33,824 bases of DNA from Nanohaloarchaea archaeon B1-Br10_U2g1 (GCA_001563875.1 LKMN01000007.1:1-33824), one strand, 5' to 3'; counted from the stretch's first letter, positions 15,594 through 24,442 are shown. Made by a program: numbers and translations. The notes: generated by a model not told the origin, from the letters alone.

Positions 15594-16040
15594 TCAGTTG
15601 AATATGTCTGTTTCGCTGTCTTCTATATCTCTGTAGAAAGTGTTTTCACAGCCCAATAGATCAATCTCTTCCTTCTCGTACCATTCTTCTCCCGTCATAT
15701 TTTCGTACTCTGCGTCACTAAGCCACTCCATTTCTTGGGTGTCTGAATCACAGATATTGTAAGCTTGAACCATCAGTTCGGCTTCAGCTCTTCGATAGTA
15801 GTCTTCTGAACCTGGTTCAGGGTGTGTATAGTTATCGTAGTTGTATGTTGTATGAGTTTCTTGGTTTATGCCGAGACATATACCGATATCAAACCCTACA
15901 CATTCATTATCTATCTCGACGGGACCTACCTCTACAGGTTCGGAAGCTGTAAGATTGCCGAAACCGATTAAGAGTATAATTACTACCGCTGTTAGACCTA
16001 GGTATTTCAGTTTCTGTTCGAGATCCTCTGATAAATCCAT
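15594..16040 (-). CDS. membrane-anchored extracytoplasmic hypothetical protein
   Basis: A 148-residue protein I do not recognise. After a charged N-terminus (MDLSEDLEQKLKYLG) a single membrane helix runs at about residues 13-30. The rest is very acidic and probably outside the cell, with four cysteines (Cys47, Cys55, Cys97, Cys130) that could form two disulfides, and candidate N-glycosylation sites (NYTH, NMTG). It is divergently oriented from herA with a 90-nt spacer and has no evident partner. Coding is supported by composition and the anchor topology. Confidence 0.7.
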   Translation of the reverse strand: MDLSEDLEQKLKYLGLTAVVIILLIGFGNLTASEPVEVGPVEIDNECVGFDIGICLGINQETHTTYNYDNYTHPEPGSEDYYRRAEAELMVQAYNICDSDTQEMEWLSDAEYENMTGEEWYEKEEIDLLGCENTFYRDIEDSETDIFN

Positions 16041-16130
16041 CTATTAACTATGTACGGAGGACAGATTCTTAAATCACCGGTCCAACTGTGTTGAAGAATT
16101 TATCAAGCTGCAGGTCCATCCCTTCTAATA

Positions 16131-19100
16131 ATGCAACTGGGAACAATAGAGGGAAAAGTAGATACCTCAACATTCAAGTTTCGAGCAACTGAGGAAGTGA
16201 AGAAGTTTGATTTTATATCGGTGAAAAGCAACGATGTATGGATACTAGCACAGGTAGAAGAAGTAAAGAAGCATCCTGACGGTGAGACAATTGCCAATGC
16301 CAATATAATAGGTTACAGGGACAAAGGACTGACCAAAGCTCCTAGAAGAGTGATTGAACCGGATTCGATAGTCTACCGAGCGGACCAAGAACTGATATCT
16401 GACACGCTGGGCTTGGAGCAGGACGGTCTTAGAATAGGTAACCTTGAGACCAATGAAGATATAGATATTTTTGTAAACAAAGAGAACTTCTACAAACACT
16501 TCGCGGTTTTAGCACAGACAGGAGCTGGGAAATGCGTGATGCCAGACACTGATGTTCTAATGAGTGATGGGTGTCTAAAACCTATAAAACAGATCTTTGA
16601 TGAAACAGATCAGGTCCTAAAAAAGGATGAGGAAGAAGAGTTACGACAGCTAAATTCTTGTTCAGTAAAAGCTTTGGATGAAGATTACAAGCAGACTGAC
16701 GCGGACGCACTCTACGCTTACAGGAAGAAGGCAGAGAAAATACTTGTAATAAAGACAGAGTCAGGAAGAGAGGTTGAGGTGACTCCAGAGCATCCTCTAA
16801 TGGTTGCAGAAAACAGCTATGGATTCCAAGAAGCCGGAAAAATAGAAGAAGGTAATCATATAGCTGTTCCAAGAGAAATCGAAACTTTTGAAGACCAAAG
16901 CATCAGTATCTCAGAGCAAAGTCTCTCAGAAAGTCATGAAATCAGTGAGAAAAGACTTGAAAGAGCTAAAAATTATAAGAGGTATAAAGAGCTTGAAGAA
17001 AAAGGACTTAGTTTGGGAGAGATTGAACTAGAGATCGATCAGTCTCGAAGCACTATAGAGAACTGGAAATACAGAGACAATAGACCTAAAGAAGCAGACG
17101 GATTCTTGACCTCGATTAACTCAAACGGAATCCGGATACCGGAAAGATTCAGCTCTGAGCTCTCAGAATTTCTGTCACTGTTGATAGCAGAAAGCGCAGA
17201 ACAGCAGTCGGAGGGAAGCTACAGAATAATATTCACTAACAACGACGAAAGATTAATACAGGGGTTCAAACAACTCTCCAAAAAACTATTCGGCATCCAA
17301 GCCTCAGAAATGAGAGAGAACGCAGTATACATAGACTCAACTCCGCTAAAACAGTTTCTGGAAGAGATAGGTTATACGCCGCTCTCTAAATCTCGGGGAA
17401 AACACGTACCTAACTGCGTACATAAAGCATCAAAAGAGAACAAAAGACAGTTTTTACAGACTTTATTTGACTGTGAGGGCTGCGTAGAAGACCACGAGGT
17501 CACTATATCCTCTGCAAGCGAACAGCTGATAAACGATATAGCTTACCTACTACTGGAATTCGGGATAGTTGGAAGACTACGTAGCAAAAAGAAAAGAGCA
17601 ACTAATTCCGATCATGAAGGCAACGTTTATTACGAACTCTCGATTAGCGGAGTAGATTTCATGACAAAATTTGCCGAAAAAATAGGGTTCGGCATAGAAA
17701 GAAAACATAACAAGCTTGAAAATTACATAGAAACCAAAGAAGGTAACACCAATACAGACATCATACCTATAGATGGAGAGTACTTGAAAAACGAAAGGAA
17801 AAAAGTAGGACTATCTCAGCGTGATCTCTCAGAATGTGTAGACTCTCATCCAACACTTATCTCGCTCTATGAAAGAAACGAGAGGAGGCCATCCCGACAG
17901 AAGTTCAAGAAAATCTCTGAAAAGCTAGATAGCAAGCTATACTCGAAACTCGCTGATTCCGGTGTTCTTTGGGACAAAATAGAGTCTATAGAAGAAATAG
18001 AGTACAATGGGTATGTCTACGATCTAACTGTTAGAGAACACCACAACTTTATAGCGGGTAAAGGAGGAATAGTATGTCATAACAGCTATCTCACCGGAGT
18101 ACTTATTGAAGAGATGCTTGAGAAAGATCTCCCTGTACTTATAATTGATCCTCACGGAGAGTACAGCTCTCTAAGCTTACCAAACGATGACAATCCTGAA
18201 AACGCAAGGAACTACAAGATTAAGGAGTACTCCCCAAACACGGATATAAACCAAGATGCGTTACCTCTAAGCTTCTCCTCCGTTAACATGGAGAAAAATG
18301 AGCTGCTAGATGTTATACCTGACTCTCTGACCAACTCTCAGATGGGAGTGCTTTACAACTCTTTGAAAAGGCTGAGAGAAAAGGAGGGGGATTATACCTT
18401 GAATGACTTAATGGATGCCGTATCTCACGAGGATTCAACAGCTAAATGGAATCTGCTTAACTCTATGGAGCAACTAGAGCAGTCAGGACTTTTTACTCCT
18501 GATCCTGTAGATCTTGAAGAGCTTCTAACTCCGGGAGAAGCCACTATAGTCAATCTGAGAGCTGTGGAGCCTAATCCCGCGGAGATGACAGCTTACTCTT
18601 TGGCGAAGAGACTTTTCGACCTGAGAAAGGAGAACCGTATACCGCCTTTCATAATGGTTATAGAGGAGGCTCACAACTTCGCTCCTGAGAAAGGCTTCGG
18701 TAAAGCGCTTTCAAGCGATATACTGAGAAAGATAGCCTCAGAAGGCAGGAAGTTCGGACTCGGTATAGGAGTGATAAGTCAGAGACCGGCACGTATCGAC
18801 AAAAACGTGCTTTCACAGTGCAACACACAGTTTATACTTAGAGTTACAAACCCAAACGACTTGAAGGCTATATCCAAGTCTTTTGAAGGCATTACTTCTG
18901 AGGTAGAGTCTATGATAAAGAGTCTTCCTCCCGGAGTATCTTTTGTTCTAGGTAACGAGTATCCTGTTATGACGGATGTGAGAACACGTAAATCTAAACA
19001 CGGAGGAACAACTCAGACTTCCGAGACGTATGTCCGGAAGGAGAAGATAAAGATGTTCGAGCCTAAGAAGAGGATAGATGAGCTTGAAACGGAGAAGGGG

Positions 19101-19532
19101 GTAAAGTACGAGGCCGCTTACTATCCTCTTTACCGCGTAAAGAATGAAGGCAAAGAATTTCTAATAGATGCCGTCAACGGAGATGTTAAGGCTGAAAGAG
19201 AAGAGATATCGGACAGAGAGGAAGAGGTTTTGGAGAAGATATCTGAGGGCTACAACAAGAGCGAGATAATGGATGAGCTGGGTATAACTCTTTCACGAGT
19301 TACAACTTCTGTGAAGAAACTTAGAGAGAAGGGCTATGTTGATGAAGATATGGGTCTGGAAGAAACTCTTTTTGACTTCGGTATAGAGGAAGAAAGGGTT
19401 GAAGAAGAGAAGCTGATAGATATAGAGAAGTCTCCGGAGGATTTAGGCTTAGATGAGTATGAATTGGTGTATTATATCTACTATTCTCGGGAAGACGAGG
19501 TTTTTGATCCTGTTCTGGTCCAGGAAATCTGA
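16131..19532 (+). CDS. herA: HerA-type DNA translocase ATPase containing an intein
   Basis: The 1133-residue precursor would splice to a 616-residue HerA-family hexameric ATPase, which in archaea pumps DNA during end resection with NurA, Mre11 and Rad50. Residues 1-110 resemble the HAS-barrel. The P-loop AQTGAGK (128-134) is interrupted right after Lys134 by the intein and resumes with Ser652 (SYLTGVL). Walker B is MVIEEAHNF with Glu845-Glu846 (328-329 after splicing). SEGRKFGLGIGVISQRPARI and a possible arginine-finger region follow. A winged-helix segment lies near residues 1026-1071 (REEEVLEKISEGYNKSEI), then an acidic tail. No nurA, mre11 or rad50 lies in the window. TTTATC about 32 nt upstream may be the TATA box. 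Confidence 0.92.
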   Translation: MQLGTIEGKVDTSTFKFRATEEVKKFDFISVKSNDVWILAQVEEVKKHPDGETIANANIIGYRDKGLTKAPRRVIEPDSIVYRADQELISDTLGLEQDGLRIGNLETNEDIDIFVNKENFYKHFAVLAQTGAGKCVMPDTDVLMSDGCLKPIKQIFDETDQVLKKDEEEELRQLNSCSVKALDEDYKQTDADALYAYRKKAEKILVIKTESGREVEVTPEHPLMVAENSYGFQEAGKIEEGNHIAVPREIETFEDQSISISEQSLSESHEISEKRLERAKNYKRYKELEEKGLSLGEIELEIDQSRSTIENWKYRDNRPKEADGFLTSINSNGIRIPERFSSELSEFLSLLIAESAEQQSEGSYRIIFTNNDERLIQGFKQLSKKLFGIQASEMRENAVYIDSTPLKQFLEEIGYTPLSKSRGKHVPNCVHKASKENKRQFLQTLFDCEGCVEDHEVTISSASEQLINDIAYLLLEFGIVGRLRSKKKRATNSDHEGNVYYELSISGVDFMTKFAEKIGFGIERKHNKLENYIETKEGNTNTDIIPIDGEYLKNERKKVGLSQRDLSECVDSHPTLISLYERNERRPSRQKFKKISEKLDSKLYSKLADSGVLWDKIESIEEIEYNGYVYDLTVREHHNFIAGKGGIVCHNSYLTGVLIEEMLEKDLPVLIIDPHGEYSSLSLPNDDNPENARNYKIKEYSPNTDINQDALPLSFSSVNMEKNELLDVIPDSLTNSQMGVLYNSLKRLREKEGDYTLNDLMDAVSHEDSTAKWNLLNSMEQLEQSGLFTPDPVDLEELLTPGEATIVNLRAVEPNPAEMTAYSLAKRLFDLRKENRIPPFIMVIEEAHNFAPEKGFGKALSSDILRKIASEGRKFGLGIGVISQRPARIDKNVLSQCNTQFILRVTNPNDLKAISKSFEGITSEVESMIKSLPPGVSFVLGNEYPVMTDVRTRKSKHGGTTQTSETYVRKEKIKMFEPKKRIDELETEKGVKYEAAYYPLYRVKNEGKEFLIDAVNGDVKAEREEISDREEEVLEKISEGYNKSEIMDELGITLSRVTTSVKKLREKGYVDEDMGLEETLFDFGIEEERVEEEKLIDIEKSPEDLGLDEYELVYYIYYSREDEVFDPVLVQEI
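16533..18083 (+). other. intein in the HerA P-loop with LAGLIDADG domain and two HTH modules
   Basis: This 517-residue in-frame insertion begins with Cys1 (CVMPDTDVLMSDG, block A) and ends GIVCHN before Ser (+1). Block B has Thr84 and His87 in VTPEHPLM, block F is YVYDLTVREHHNFIAG (494-509), and the penultimate His516 and Asn517 are intact, so splicing should work. The middle holds two LAGLIDADG helices: FLSLLIAES (213-221) and QTLFDCEGCV (309-318), both with Glu in place of the usual Asp, so nuclease activity is possible but uncertain. A helix-turn-helix-like stretch lies near 146-182 and a Cro/C1-type HTH near 416-465 (LKNERKKVGLSQRDLSE). Insertion next to the P-loop lysine is a typical conserved-site choice. 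Confidence 0.93.
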
Positions 19533-19581
19533 CCTTTTTTATTTATAAGATTCAAGGTTCCGTGTTATACTTACAGAGATA

Positions 19582-19655
19582 GGGTCCATGGTCTAGTTGG
19601 TTATGACGTCGCCCTTACAAGGCGAAGATCCCCAGTTCGAATCTGGGTGGACCCA
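19582..19655 (+). tRNA. tRNA-Val (TAC)
   Basis: A complete 74-nt cloverleaf: acceptor GGGTCCA/TGGACCC, D arm GTCT/TGAC, anticodon stem TCGCC/GGCGA with loop CTTACAA (anticodon TAC, valine), T arm CCCAG/CTGGG with loop TTCGAAT, discriminator A. CCA is not encoded and there is no intron. TTTATAAG (about 19541-19548) upstream is a likely TATA box. Confidence 0.95.
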
Positions 19656-19662
19656 TCCGTAT

Positions 19663-19684
19663 ATAACAAACCCGGATTTGTTAT
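19663..19684. terminator. perfect hairpin just after tRNA-Val
   Basis: ATAACAAA and TTTGTTAT form an 8-bp stem with loop CCCGGA, starting 8 nt after the tRNA 3' end. It is not followed by a T-run, so it may be a transcription stop, a processing signal or an operator for pth2, whose TATA-like TACTTAAAATTC lies about 32 nt before its ATG. Confidence 0.4.
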
Positions 19685-19732
19685 CACCGGTAAGTACTTA
19701 AAATTCAGTCAGTAATGATGTAGCATAAGCAT

Positions 19733-20077
19733 ATGAAATATAAACAGGCAATTGTCTTAAATACCGACCTGGAAATGTCTAAAGGGAAGAGCGTGGCCCA
19801 AGCATGTCATGCGTCCCTAGAAGCCTATAAGAAAGCAGATAAAGACGTAAAAAACAACTGGTCGGAAAAAGGACAGAAAAAAGTCATACTTTCAAAAGGT
19901 GACGAAAGCCTGAGAGAGCTACACACTAGAGCCAAACATAATAAATTACCGGCTCACCTAGTAAAGGATGCAGGAAGAACCGAACTCAAGCCCGGAACAA
20001 AAACCGCGGTAAGTATCGGCCCTGCAGAAGAGTCGGAGATAGACAATATAACAGGACAACTTGAGCTGATAAAATAA
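19733..20077 (+). CDS. pth2: peptidyl-tRNA hydrolase 2
   Basis: A 114-residue Pth2 that frees tRNA from peptidyl-tRNA dropped by ribosomes. The family core is complete: KQAIVLNTDLEMSKGKSVAQACHAS (about 4-28) with the conserved Lys and Gln/Ala/Cys/His helix, KKVILS, and the C-terminal DAGRTELKPGTKTAVSIGPA segment. Length is normal for archaea. Its stop codon shares one base with the truD start (TAATG), so the two are translationally coupled. Confidence 0.95.
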   Translation: MKYKQAIVLNTDLEMSKGKSVAQACHASLEAYKKADKDVKNNWSEKGQKKVILSKGDESLRELHTRAKHNKLPAHLVKDAGRTELKPGTKTAVSIGPAEESEIDNITGQLELIK

Positions 20078-21234
20078 TGATCGAAGAAAGAATGGAATGG
20101 GAATACTACACGGATACTCCTGGAACAAAAGGAGAGATAAAAGAACAAGTAAAAGATTTCATAGTAACAGAGCTAGCATCTCACGACTTTGATGAAGACG
20201 GAGACCATCTCATAGTCAAACTAAGAAAACAGAACATGACTACAATGGAAGCGGTCTCCAAACTTTCTAACATGCTCCACATATCAAAAGATAGGGTAGG
20301 ATACGCAGGAAACAAAGACAAGAGAGCAGTAACAGAACAGTATATCTCAGTAGAAGGAGTAGACGAAACAGAAGTAAGACAGGTATTCACAGATGAGTTT
20401 GACCTAGAAGTTGAAGGAAGAAACGGATATATAGGACTAGGAAACCTAGATGCAAACCGTTTCGAGATAACTGTAAGACAGCTCAACCTACCTATTGAAG
20501 ATCTCAGAAACAGGTCACTAAAAATAGTTGACGAACTTGATGGAAAGTTCCCCAACTACTTCGGAAGACAAAGATTCGGATCTGCAAGACCTATAACGCA
20601 TCAGGTCGGAAGACTGATTCTGCAAGGCGACTACGAAGAAGCAGTATGGACATACATCGCAAAGCCTTACGACGAAGAATACAAGAGCATAAGGAAGATT
20701 AGAACAGAGCTATGGGAGACAAGAGAGGTCGAAGGTGCGGCAGAAAAATTCCCCGAACAGTACAGATACGAAAAAGCACTTCTATACCATCTAACAAAGA
20801 ATCCTGGAGACCATCAAGGAGCGATTAAAAGACTTCCTGAAGGACTTCAGACGCTTTTCATCCATGCATATCAGTCATGGGTATACAACAGAGTTCTCTC
20901 ACAGCTCATAGAAGATGATTGGTTTGATCCCGAATATGAGATTCCTCTCGTTGGTTATAAGACAGACCTCAAGGATAACAGGCCGGAAAATCTTGTCAGA
21001 GAGATCCTTAAGGAAGAAGACGTTTCACAAGAAGACTTCAGACTACAAGAGTTCCCTGAACTAAGGTCTGAAGGAACCTACAGAAGAGCATTCGCAGACT
21101 TCAGAAACTTCGACGTGGTGGATATCGACGAAGACGATCTGAATATGGCTCAGAACAAGATGACTGTAAGGTTCGATCTGCCGAAAGGTGCTTACGCAAC
21201 AGTATTCTTGAGAGAGATTATGAAGAATGGTTGA
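20077..21234 (+). CDS. truD: tRNA pseudouridine(13) synthase TruD
   Basis: A 385-residue TruD that isomerises U13 in tRNA. VKDFIVTE near the N-terminus, the catalytic VGYAGNKDKRAVTEQ with Asp81, FPNYFGRQRFGSARP and HAYQSWVYNRVLS are the family motifs. The inserted TRUD domain lies in the second half (about 170-330), ending AYATVFLREIMKNG. The start at 20077 overlaps the pth2 stop by one base, consistent with a two-gene operon for tRNA metabolism. Together with tRNA-Val upstream the segment is a small tRNA-biology cluster, though tRNA-Val has its own promoter. Confidence 0.95.
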   Translation: MIEERMEWEYYTDTPGTKGEIKEQVKDFIVTELASHDFDEDGDHLIVKLRKQNMTTMEAVSKLSNMLHISKDRVGYAGNKDKRAVTEQYISVEGVDETEVRQVFTDEFDLEVEGRNGYIGLGNLDANRFEITVRQLNLPIEDLRNRSLKIVDELDGKFPNYFGRQRFGSARPITHQVGRLILQGDYEEAVWTYIAKPYDEEYKSIRKIRTELWETREVEGAAEKFPEQYRYEKALLYHLTKNPGDHQGAIKRLPEGLQTLFIHAYQSWVYNRVLSQLIEDDWFDPEYEIPLVGYKTDLKDNRPENLVREILKEEDVSQEDFRLQEFPELRSEGTYRRAFADFRNFDVVDIDEDDLNMAQNKMTVRFDLPKGAYATVFLREIMKNG

Positions 21235-21389
21235 AACATCTATGTAGGAGAGACTCGAAAATCCAGCTGCCGCCCTATAAGACTAGAAATCTCTAAACCA
21301 TGCAATAAAACTCTAAATTTCTTTTCCTGGGAAGATATAATGATTTTATGAAGTTAAGCAACCCTAATTACAGTTAGAGGTAGCAATCA

Positions 21390-22604
21390 GTGACACCAAT
21401 AGATTATCTATATCTTATGGTTTTCGCAATCATGGTTTTCTCATCTGTTATGTGGCTGTCGCTCTACACATTCAACAGAGATATAATAAAAAAGGATCCA
21501 GAACCTTCTAACTTGCCTCCAGTAACTTTTCTGGTCCCTGCTTACAACGAGGAAGAGAATATAGCAGAGACCTTGAAAGCTTTGATAGCTCAGAACTATC
21601 CTTCAGAAAAACTTGATATAATTGCTATAAACGATGGATCTGACGATGGCACTCTAAAGGAGATGAGGAAGTTCAAGGATAGAATAAAGATAATAGACAA
21701 GGAAAACAGCGGAAAAGCTAACTCTATGAATCAAGCGCTTCAAAAAGTTGAAACAGAGATAGTCGGCTGCATGGACGGAGACTCTTTTGCTGATCCTGAT
21801 ATGACCCGTTCAATGGTAGGCTATTTCGAGGATGAAACTGTTAATGGTGTTAGCCCGGCAATAAAGGTTCATAATCCTAAGACCTGGCCTCAGAAAATTA
21901 TCTGGGCCGAATATGTTTACCAAGTTTTCCTAAGAAAAATCTTCTCCCTATTCAACTCACAGTACGTGCTTCCTGGTCCTGGAAGCCTATACAGAACAGA
22001 TTTCATGCTGGAGAACGGAGGTTGGGATGAGGAAACGCTCACAGAGGATATGGAGATAGCCTTCCGTATAATAGAAAGTAAAGGTATACTCAAGAACAGT
22101 ACAAACGCATATGTATATACCATATCTCCGCCTACAGTTAGAGAACTTTTTAGACAAAGAATAAGGTGGTATAAGGGCTATATGAATAACTTTGTTAAGT
22201 ACAAGCACATAGTCTTCAATAAGGAGTATGGAAATATCGGCGTATTCTTCCTACCGTTCACAGTACTTTGGATATTCCTTCTAATGTTTCTCATAAGTCA
22301 CATGTCCTATAGGATACTTGGGAGACTTATTGAATACTACTATACCCTGGCTATGACAGGTTTCATGATCCCTTCACCACATATCAGTATTCAGAGCCTA
22401 ACATACTTCCACATATTTTACGGCTTATTCGTAGTCGTAGGTATTGGAACATTGCTGATAAGCTTAAAGGTGTCGGGTGAGAAACTAGAACTTAGAAAAA
22501 GGAAGATACATTATTTATTATTCCTGTGGATATATGCAATGTTATTCGCATCATTTTGGATTGCAGCAGCATTATCCAAGATAAGAGGTGATAAAAAATG
22601 GTAG
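21390..22604 (+). CDS. processive-type family 2 glycosyltransferase, membrane-bound
   Basis: A 404-residue GT2 enzyme related to cellulose/chitin/poly-GlcNAc synthases, probably building or exporting a surface polysaccharide from nucleotide sugars. An N-terminal helix (about 5-26) precedes the GT-A domain. That domain has LVPAYNEEENIAETL (about 48-62), Asp82 in NDGSDDGT, the DGDS metal site (Asp129, Asp131), TED (218-220) and QRIRW (256-260), all intact. Three to four C-terminal helices follow (about 277-400). The start is GTG at 21390 with AGAGGT nine bases before it. Its last seven bases overlap the next gene's start, so it leads an operon with a membrane thioredoxin-like protein and a small Cys protein. 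The sugar is unknown. Confidence 0.88.
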   Translation: MTPIDYLYLMVFAIMVFSSVMWLSLYTFNRDIIKKDPEPSNLPPVTFLVPAYNEEENIAETLKALIAQNYPSEKLDIIAINDGSDDGTLKEMRKFKDRIKIIDKENSGKANSMNQALQKVETEIVGCMDGDSFADPDMTRSMVGYFEDETVNGVSPAIKVHNPKTWPQKIIWAEYVYQVFLRKIFSLFNSQYVLPGPGSLYRTDFMLENGGWDEETLTEDMEIAFRIIESKGILKNSTNAYVYTISPPTVRELFRQRIRWYKGYMNNFVKYKHIVFNKEYGNIGVFFLPFTVLWIFLLMFLISHMSYRILGRLIEYYYTLAMTGFMIPSPHISIQSLTYFHIFYGLFVVVGIGTLLISLKVSGEKLELRKRKIHYLLFLWIYAMLFASFWIAAALSKIRGDKKW

Positions 22605-23266
22605 AAAGAGAAAGAACAGACTGGGAAATAATTGTTTTATCCGTTATAGCGACCGTCCTGATAATGTCGGGAGTTTATTTTATAGGAATACAGTTAAACG
22701 ACCATAAAGTCCACAGTATAGAAAGCGAGGTACAGAATATAGAGGCTGAACATCAGTCACAGATTATCGGCCAACAGCTTGCTGAAGATGCAGCAGAAGG
22801 TAACTGCGAGTCGATGAAGAACTGGAGAGATCACAGCTTCCCCGAGATGGAGGAGCTGAGAAGAGAAGTGCAGTCATACGAACAGTCGAACAAGTTTGAA
22901 CACTCAGAATATGAGACGGTTAAGACAAGGTATACTAACATGGTTCTGCAGAATATGCTAGAGGCACGTTCTATAGAAGAGAGCTGTAACGAGACAATGG
23001 GAGAGGTAATATACATATACACACAAGACTGTGAACCCTGTGAAGACCAGGGTACAGTGCTCAGCTACTTCCGTAGAAACACGGATAACACGTACGTCTA
23101 TCCATTAGACTCTGACCTGAACATGCAGCCAGTTAATTTCCTAGAAGAACACTATGATATAGATCATTATCCTGCCATGATAGTTGAAGGAGAACTATAT
23201 CAAGGATTTAAAGATAGGGAGGAATTCGGACAGATACTAGAAGATGAGATAGGTGGAGACATATGA
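22598..23266 (+). CDS. membrane-anchored thioredoxin-fold protein with CEPC
   Basis: A 222-residue protein: an N-terminal membrane helix (about 11-30), a helical and probably coiled segment (about 40-130) with Cys70 and Cys130, then a thioredoxin-like domain. The redox motif is Cys145-Glu-Pro-Cys148 (YTQDCEPCED), and cis-proline is Pro192 in HYPAMIV. The thioredoxin domain is outside the membrane with no cytoplasmic domain, so it is probably an extracytoplasmic thiol oxidase or isomerase acting on cysteine-bearing surface proteins. It overlaps the GT2 gene by seven bases and the next gene by four, so all three are expressed together. The substrate is unknown; the Cys-rich small protein next to it is a candidate. 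Confidence 0.83.
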   Translation: MVERERTDWEIIVLSVIATVLIMSGVYFIGIQLNDHKVHSIESEVQNIEAEHQSQIIGQQLAEDAAEGNCESMKNWRDHSFPEMEELRREVQSYEQSNKFEHSEYETVKTRYTNMVLQNMLEARSIEESCNETMGEVIYIYTQDCEPCEDQGTVLSYFRRNTDNTYVYPLDSDLNMQPVNFLEEHYDIDHYPAMIVEGELYQGFKDREEFGQILEDEIGGDI

Positions 23267-23559
23267 TTAACAATGTAGAAGATATCGATGGAAGAAAGTT
23301 CATAACGATAGCAGCAGTACTAGGCTTCTTGATTGGCGGTATAGCAGCTTATGTCTCAACAGAGGATGAGAGAGAATGCCAAGCAATGGAGGATGAGATA
23401 AGGGAAGGACAAACATTTGACGGTACTGTATCTTGTTATCCTCCAGGGGCTGTAGAAGTAGATCTTTCAGACGAACTTGATGATAGAACCGATCTGAAAT
23501 GTGCATGCCAGATAATACAAGATGACAGGACACGTACACTTCCGATAGTAACTAGCTAA
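23263..23559 (+). CDS. small membrane protein with four cysteines
   Basis: A 98-residue protein I do not recognise. Residues about 12-31 form a membrane helix (FITIAAVLGFLIGGIAAYVS), then an extracytoplasmic acidic domain with Cys39, Cys58, Cys80 and Cys82. The start overlaps the stop of the thioredoxin-like gene by four bases (ATGA), giving a three-gene operon with the glycosyltransferase. The even number of cysteines and the neighbour suggest a disulfide-bonded partner or substrate of that redox protein; this is inference. Confidence 0.72.
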   Translation: MINNVEDIDGRKFITIAAVLGFLIGGIAAYVSTEDERECQAMEDEIREGQTFDGTVSCYPPGAVEVDLSDELDDRTDLKCACQIIQDDRTRTLPIVTS

Positions 23560-23560
23560 C

Positions 23561-24442
23561 CTAAAATTCTTCAGAAAGCTTTATCTGGTTGCTACGACCT
23601 TCTTTGGTCTTATTTATGATCCCTTTTTCTTCTAGCTCGGATACAACTCCTGAAATCTTTGCCTTGGAGTATGATGACTGACTGACAATATCTTTTTGAA
23701 GCATTCTCCCATCATTAATCTTGATTAGTTCTAGTATCTCTACTTGATCTTGTTTAAGCTCGCCGTAAACCTCCTCAACTCTCTCAGCGTCGCTATCTTT
23801 CCTGTAGAAATGCAGTATTCCTATTATCAGTCCTAGAGTAACTAGAGGCAGTAGGTAGTTCAAGTATTCTAAGGTTAAGGAGGTATCATTGAAAGCTACA
23901 CGGTAGTCTAAAGTTTCACCCAGACCAGGATCTGTAGACCATTCGAGATAGATTCTGCCGTCTTCAGTGTCCATGTTGTAATCGTCTGGAGAGATAGTAG
24001 GGGTTGTAAGATTGTTCTCATCTATTATTTCGGCACCGGAAGGCAGTATGACTCTAAAGTTGTACTCATTTGTAGGTCGATATACAGAGTAAGTATATTG
24101 GAACATCTCCGCATCTTCCTGGCTGTTCACTATGTTCTCTAAACTAAACTCGAGGTTAACCGTAAAATCCTCTCTTTTATCTGTAGGACATCTTATTTCG
24201 GAGCCTACAGAAAGCTTTCTAATATCACAGTCGTACTGTTCGCCATCTATCTCAACATGCACGTTGTCCTTGGGGTATACAGTAATGTATGTGAACGCAG
24301 TTTGACTTAGTTCGTTTACGTCTACTTCAACTTCTGCCGTTGAATCAGCAAGATCCACTGTTACTGTTTCGCTCTCTATACTTGTAGCTGCAGCTGAAGA
24401 AACAAGCAAAATAAGCAGAACCACTGCGGAAAACTTCTTCAT
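23561..24442 (-). CDS. membrane-bound winged-helix regulator with extracytoplasmic sensor domain
   Basis: A 293-residue protein with a signal-like N-terminus (about 4-20), a beta-rich extracytoplasmic domain (about 22-190), one membrane helix (about 194-213) and a cytoplasmic winged-helix DNA-binding domain (about 228-290). The recognition region SSYSKAKISGVVSELEEKG is typical of MarR/TrmB-like archaeal one-component regulators (I recall similar haloarchaeal DUF7343/DUF7345-type architectures). It probably senses envelope state and controls transcription directly. Its stop codon lies one base from that of the convergent Cys-rich gene, so the target may be that operon or the surface-protein genes downstream, but no binding site is known. 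Confidence 0.78.
   Translation of the reverse strand: MKKFSAVVLLILLVSSAAATSIESETVTVDLADSTAEVEVDVNELSQTAFTYITVYPKDNVHVEIDGEQYDCDIRKLSVGSEIRCPTDKREDFTVNLEFSLENIVNSQEDAEMFQYTYSVYRPTNEYNFRVILPSGAEIIDENNLTTPTISPDDYNMDTEDGRIYLEWSTDPGLGETLDYRVAFNDTSLTLEYLNYLLPLVTLGLIIGILHFYRKDSDAERVEEVYGELKQDQVEILELIKINDGRMLQKDIVSQSSYSKAKISGVVSELEEKGIINKTKEGRSNQIKLSEEF

Noticed and set aside
16131-19532. Possibility that the long HerA gene is two fused genes or carries a frameshift
   Set aside because: The insertion has intact intein splice blocks at both ends and the flanking exteins rejoin to a perfect P-loop, so an intein explains it fully.
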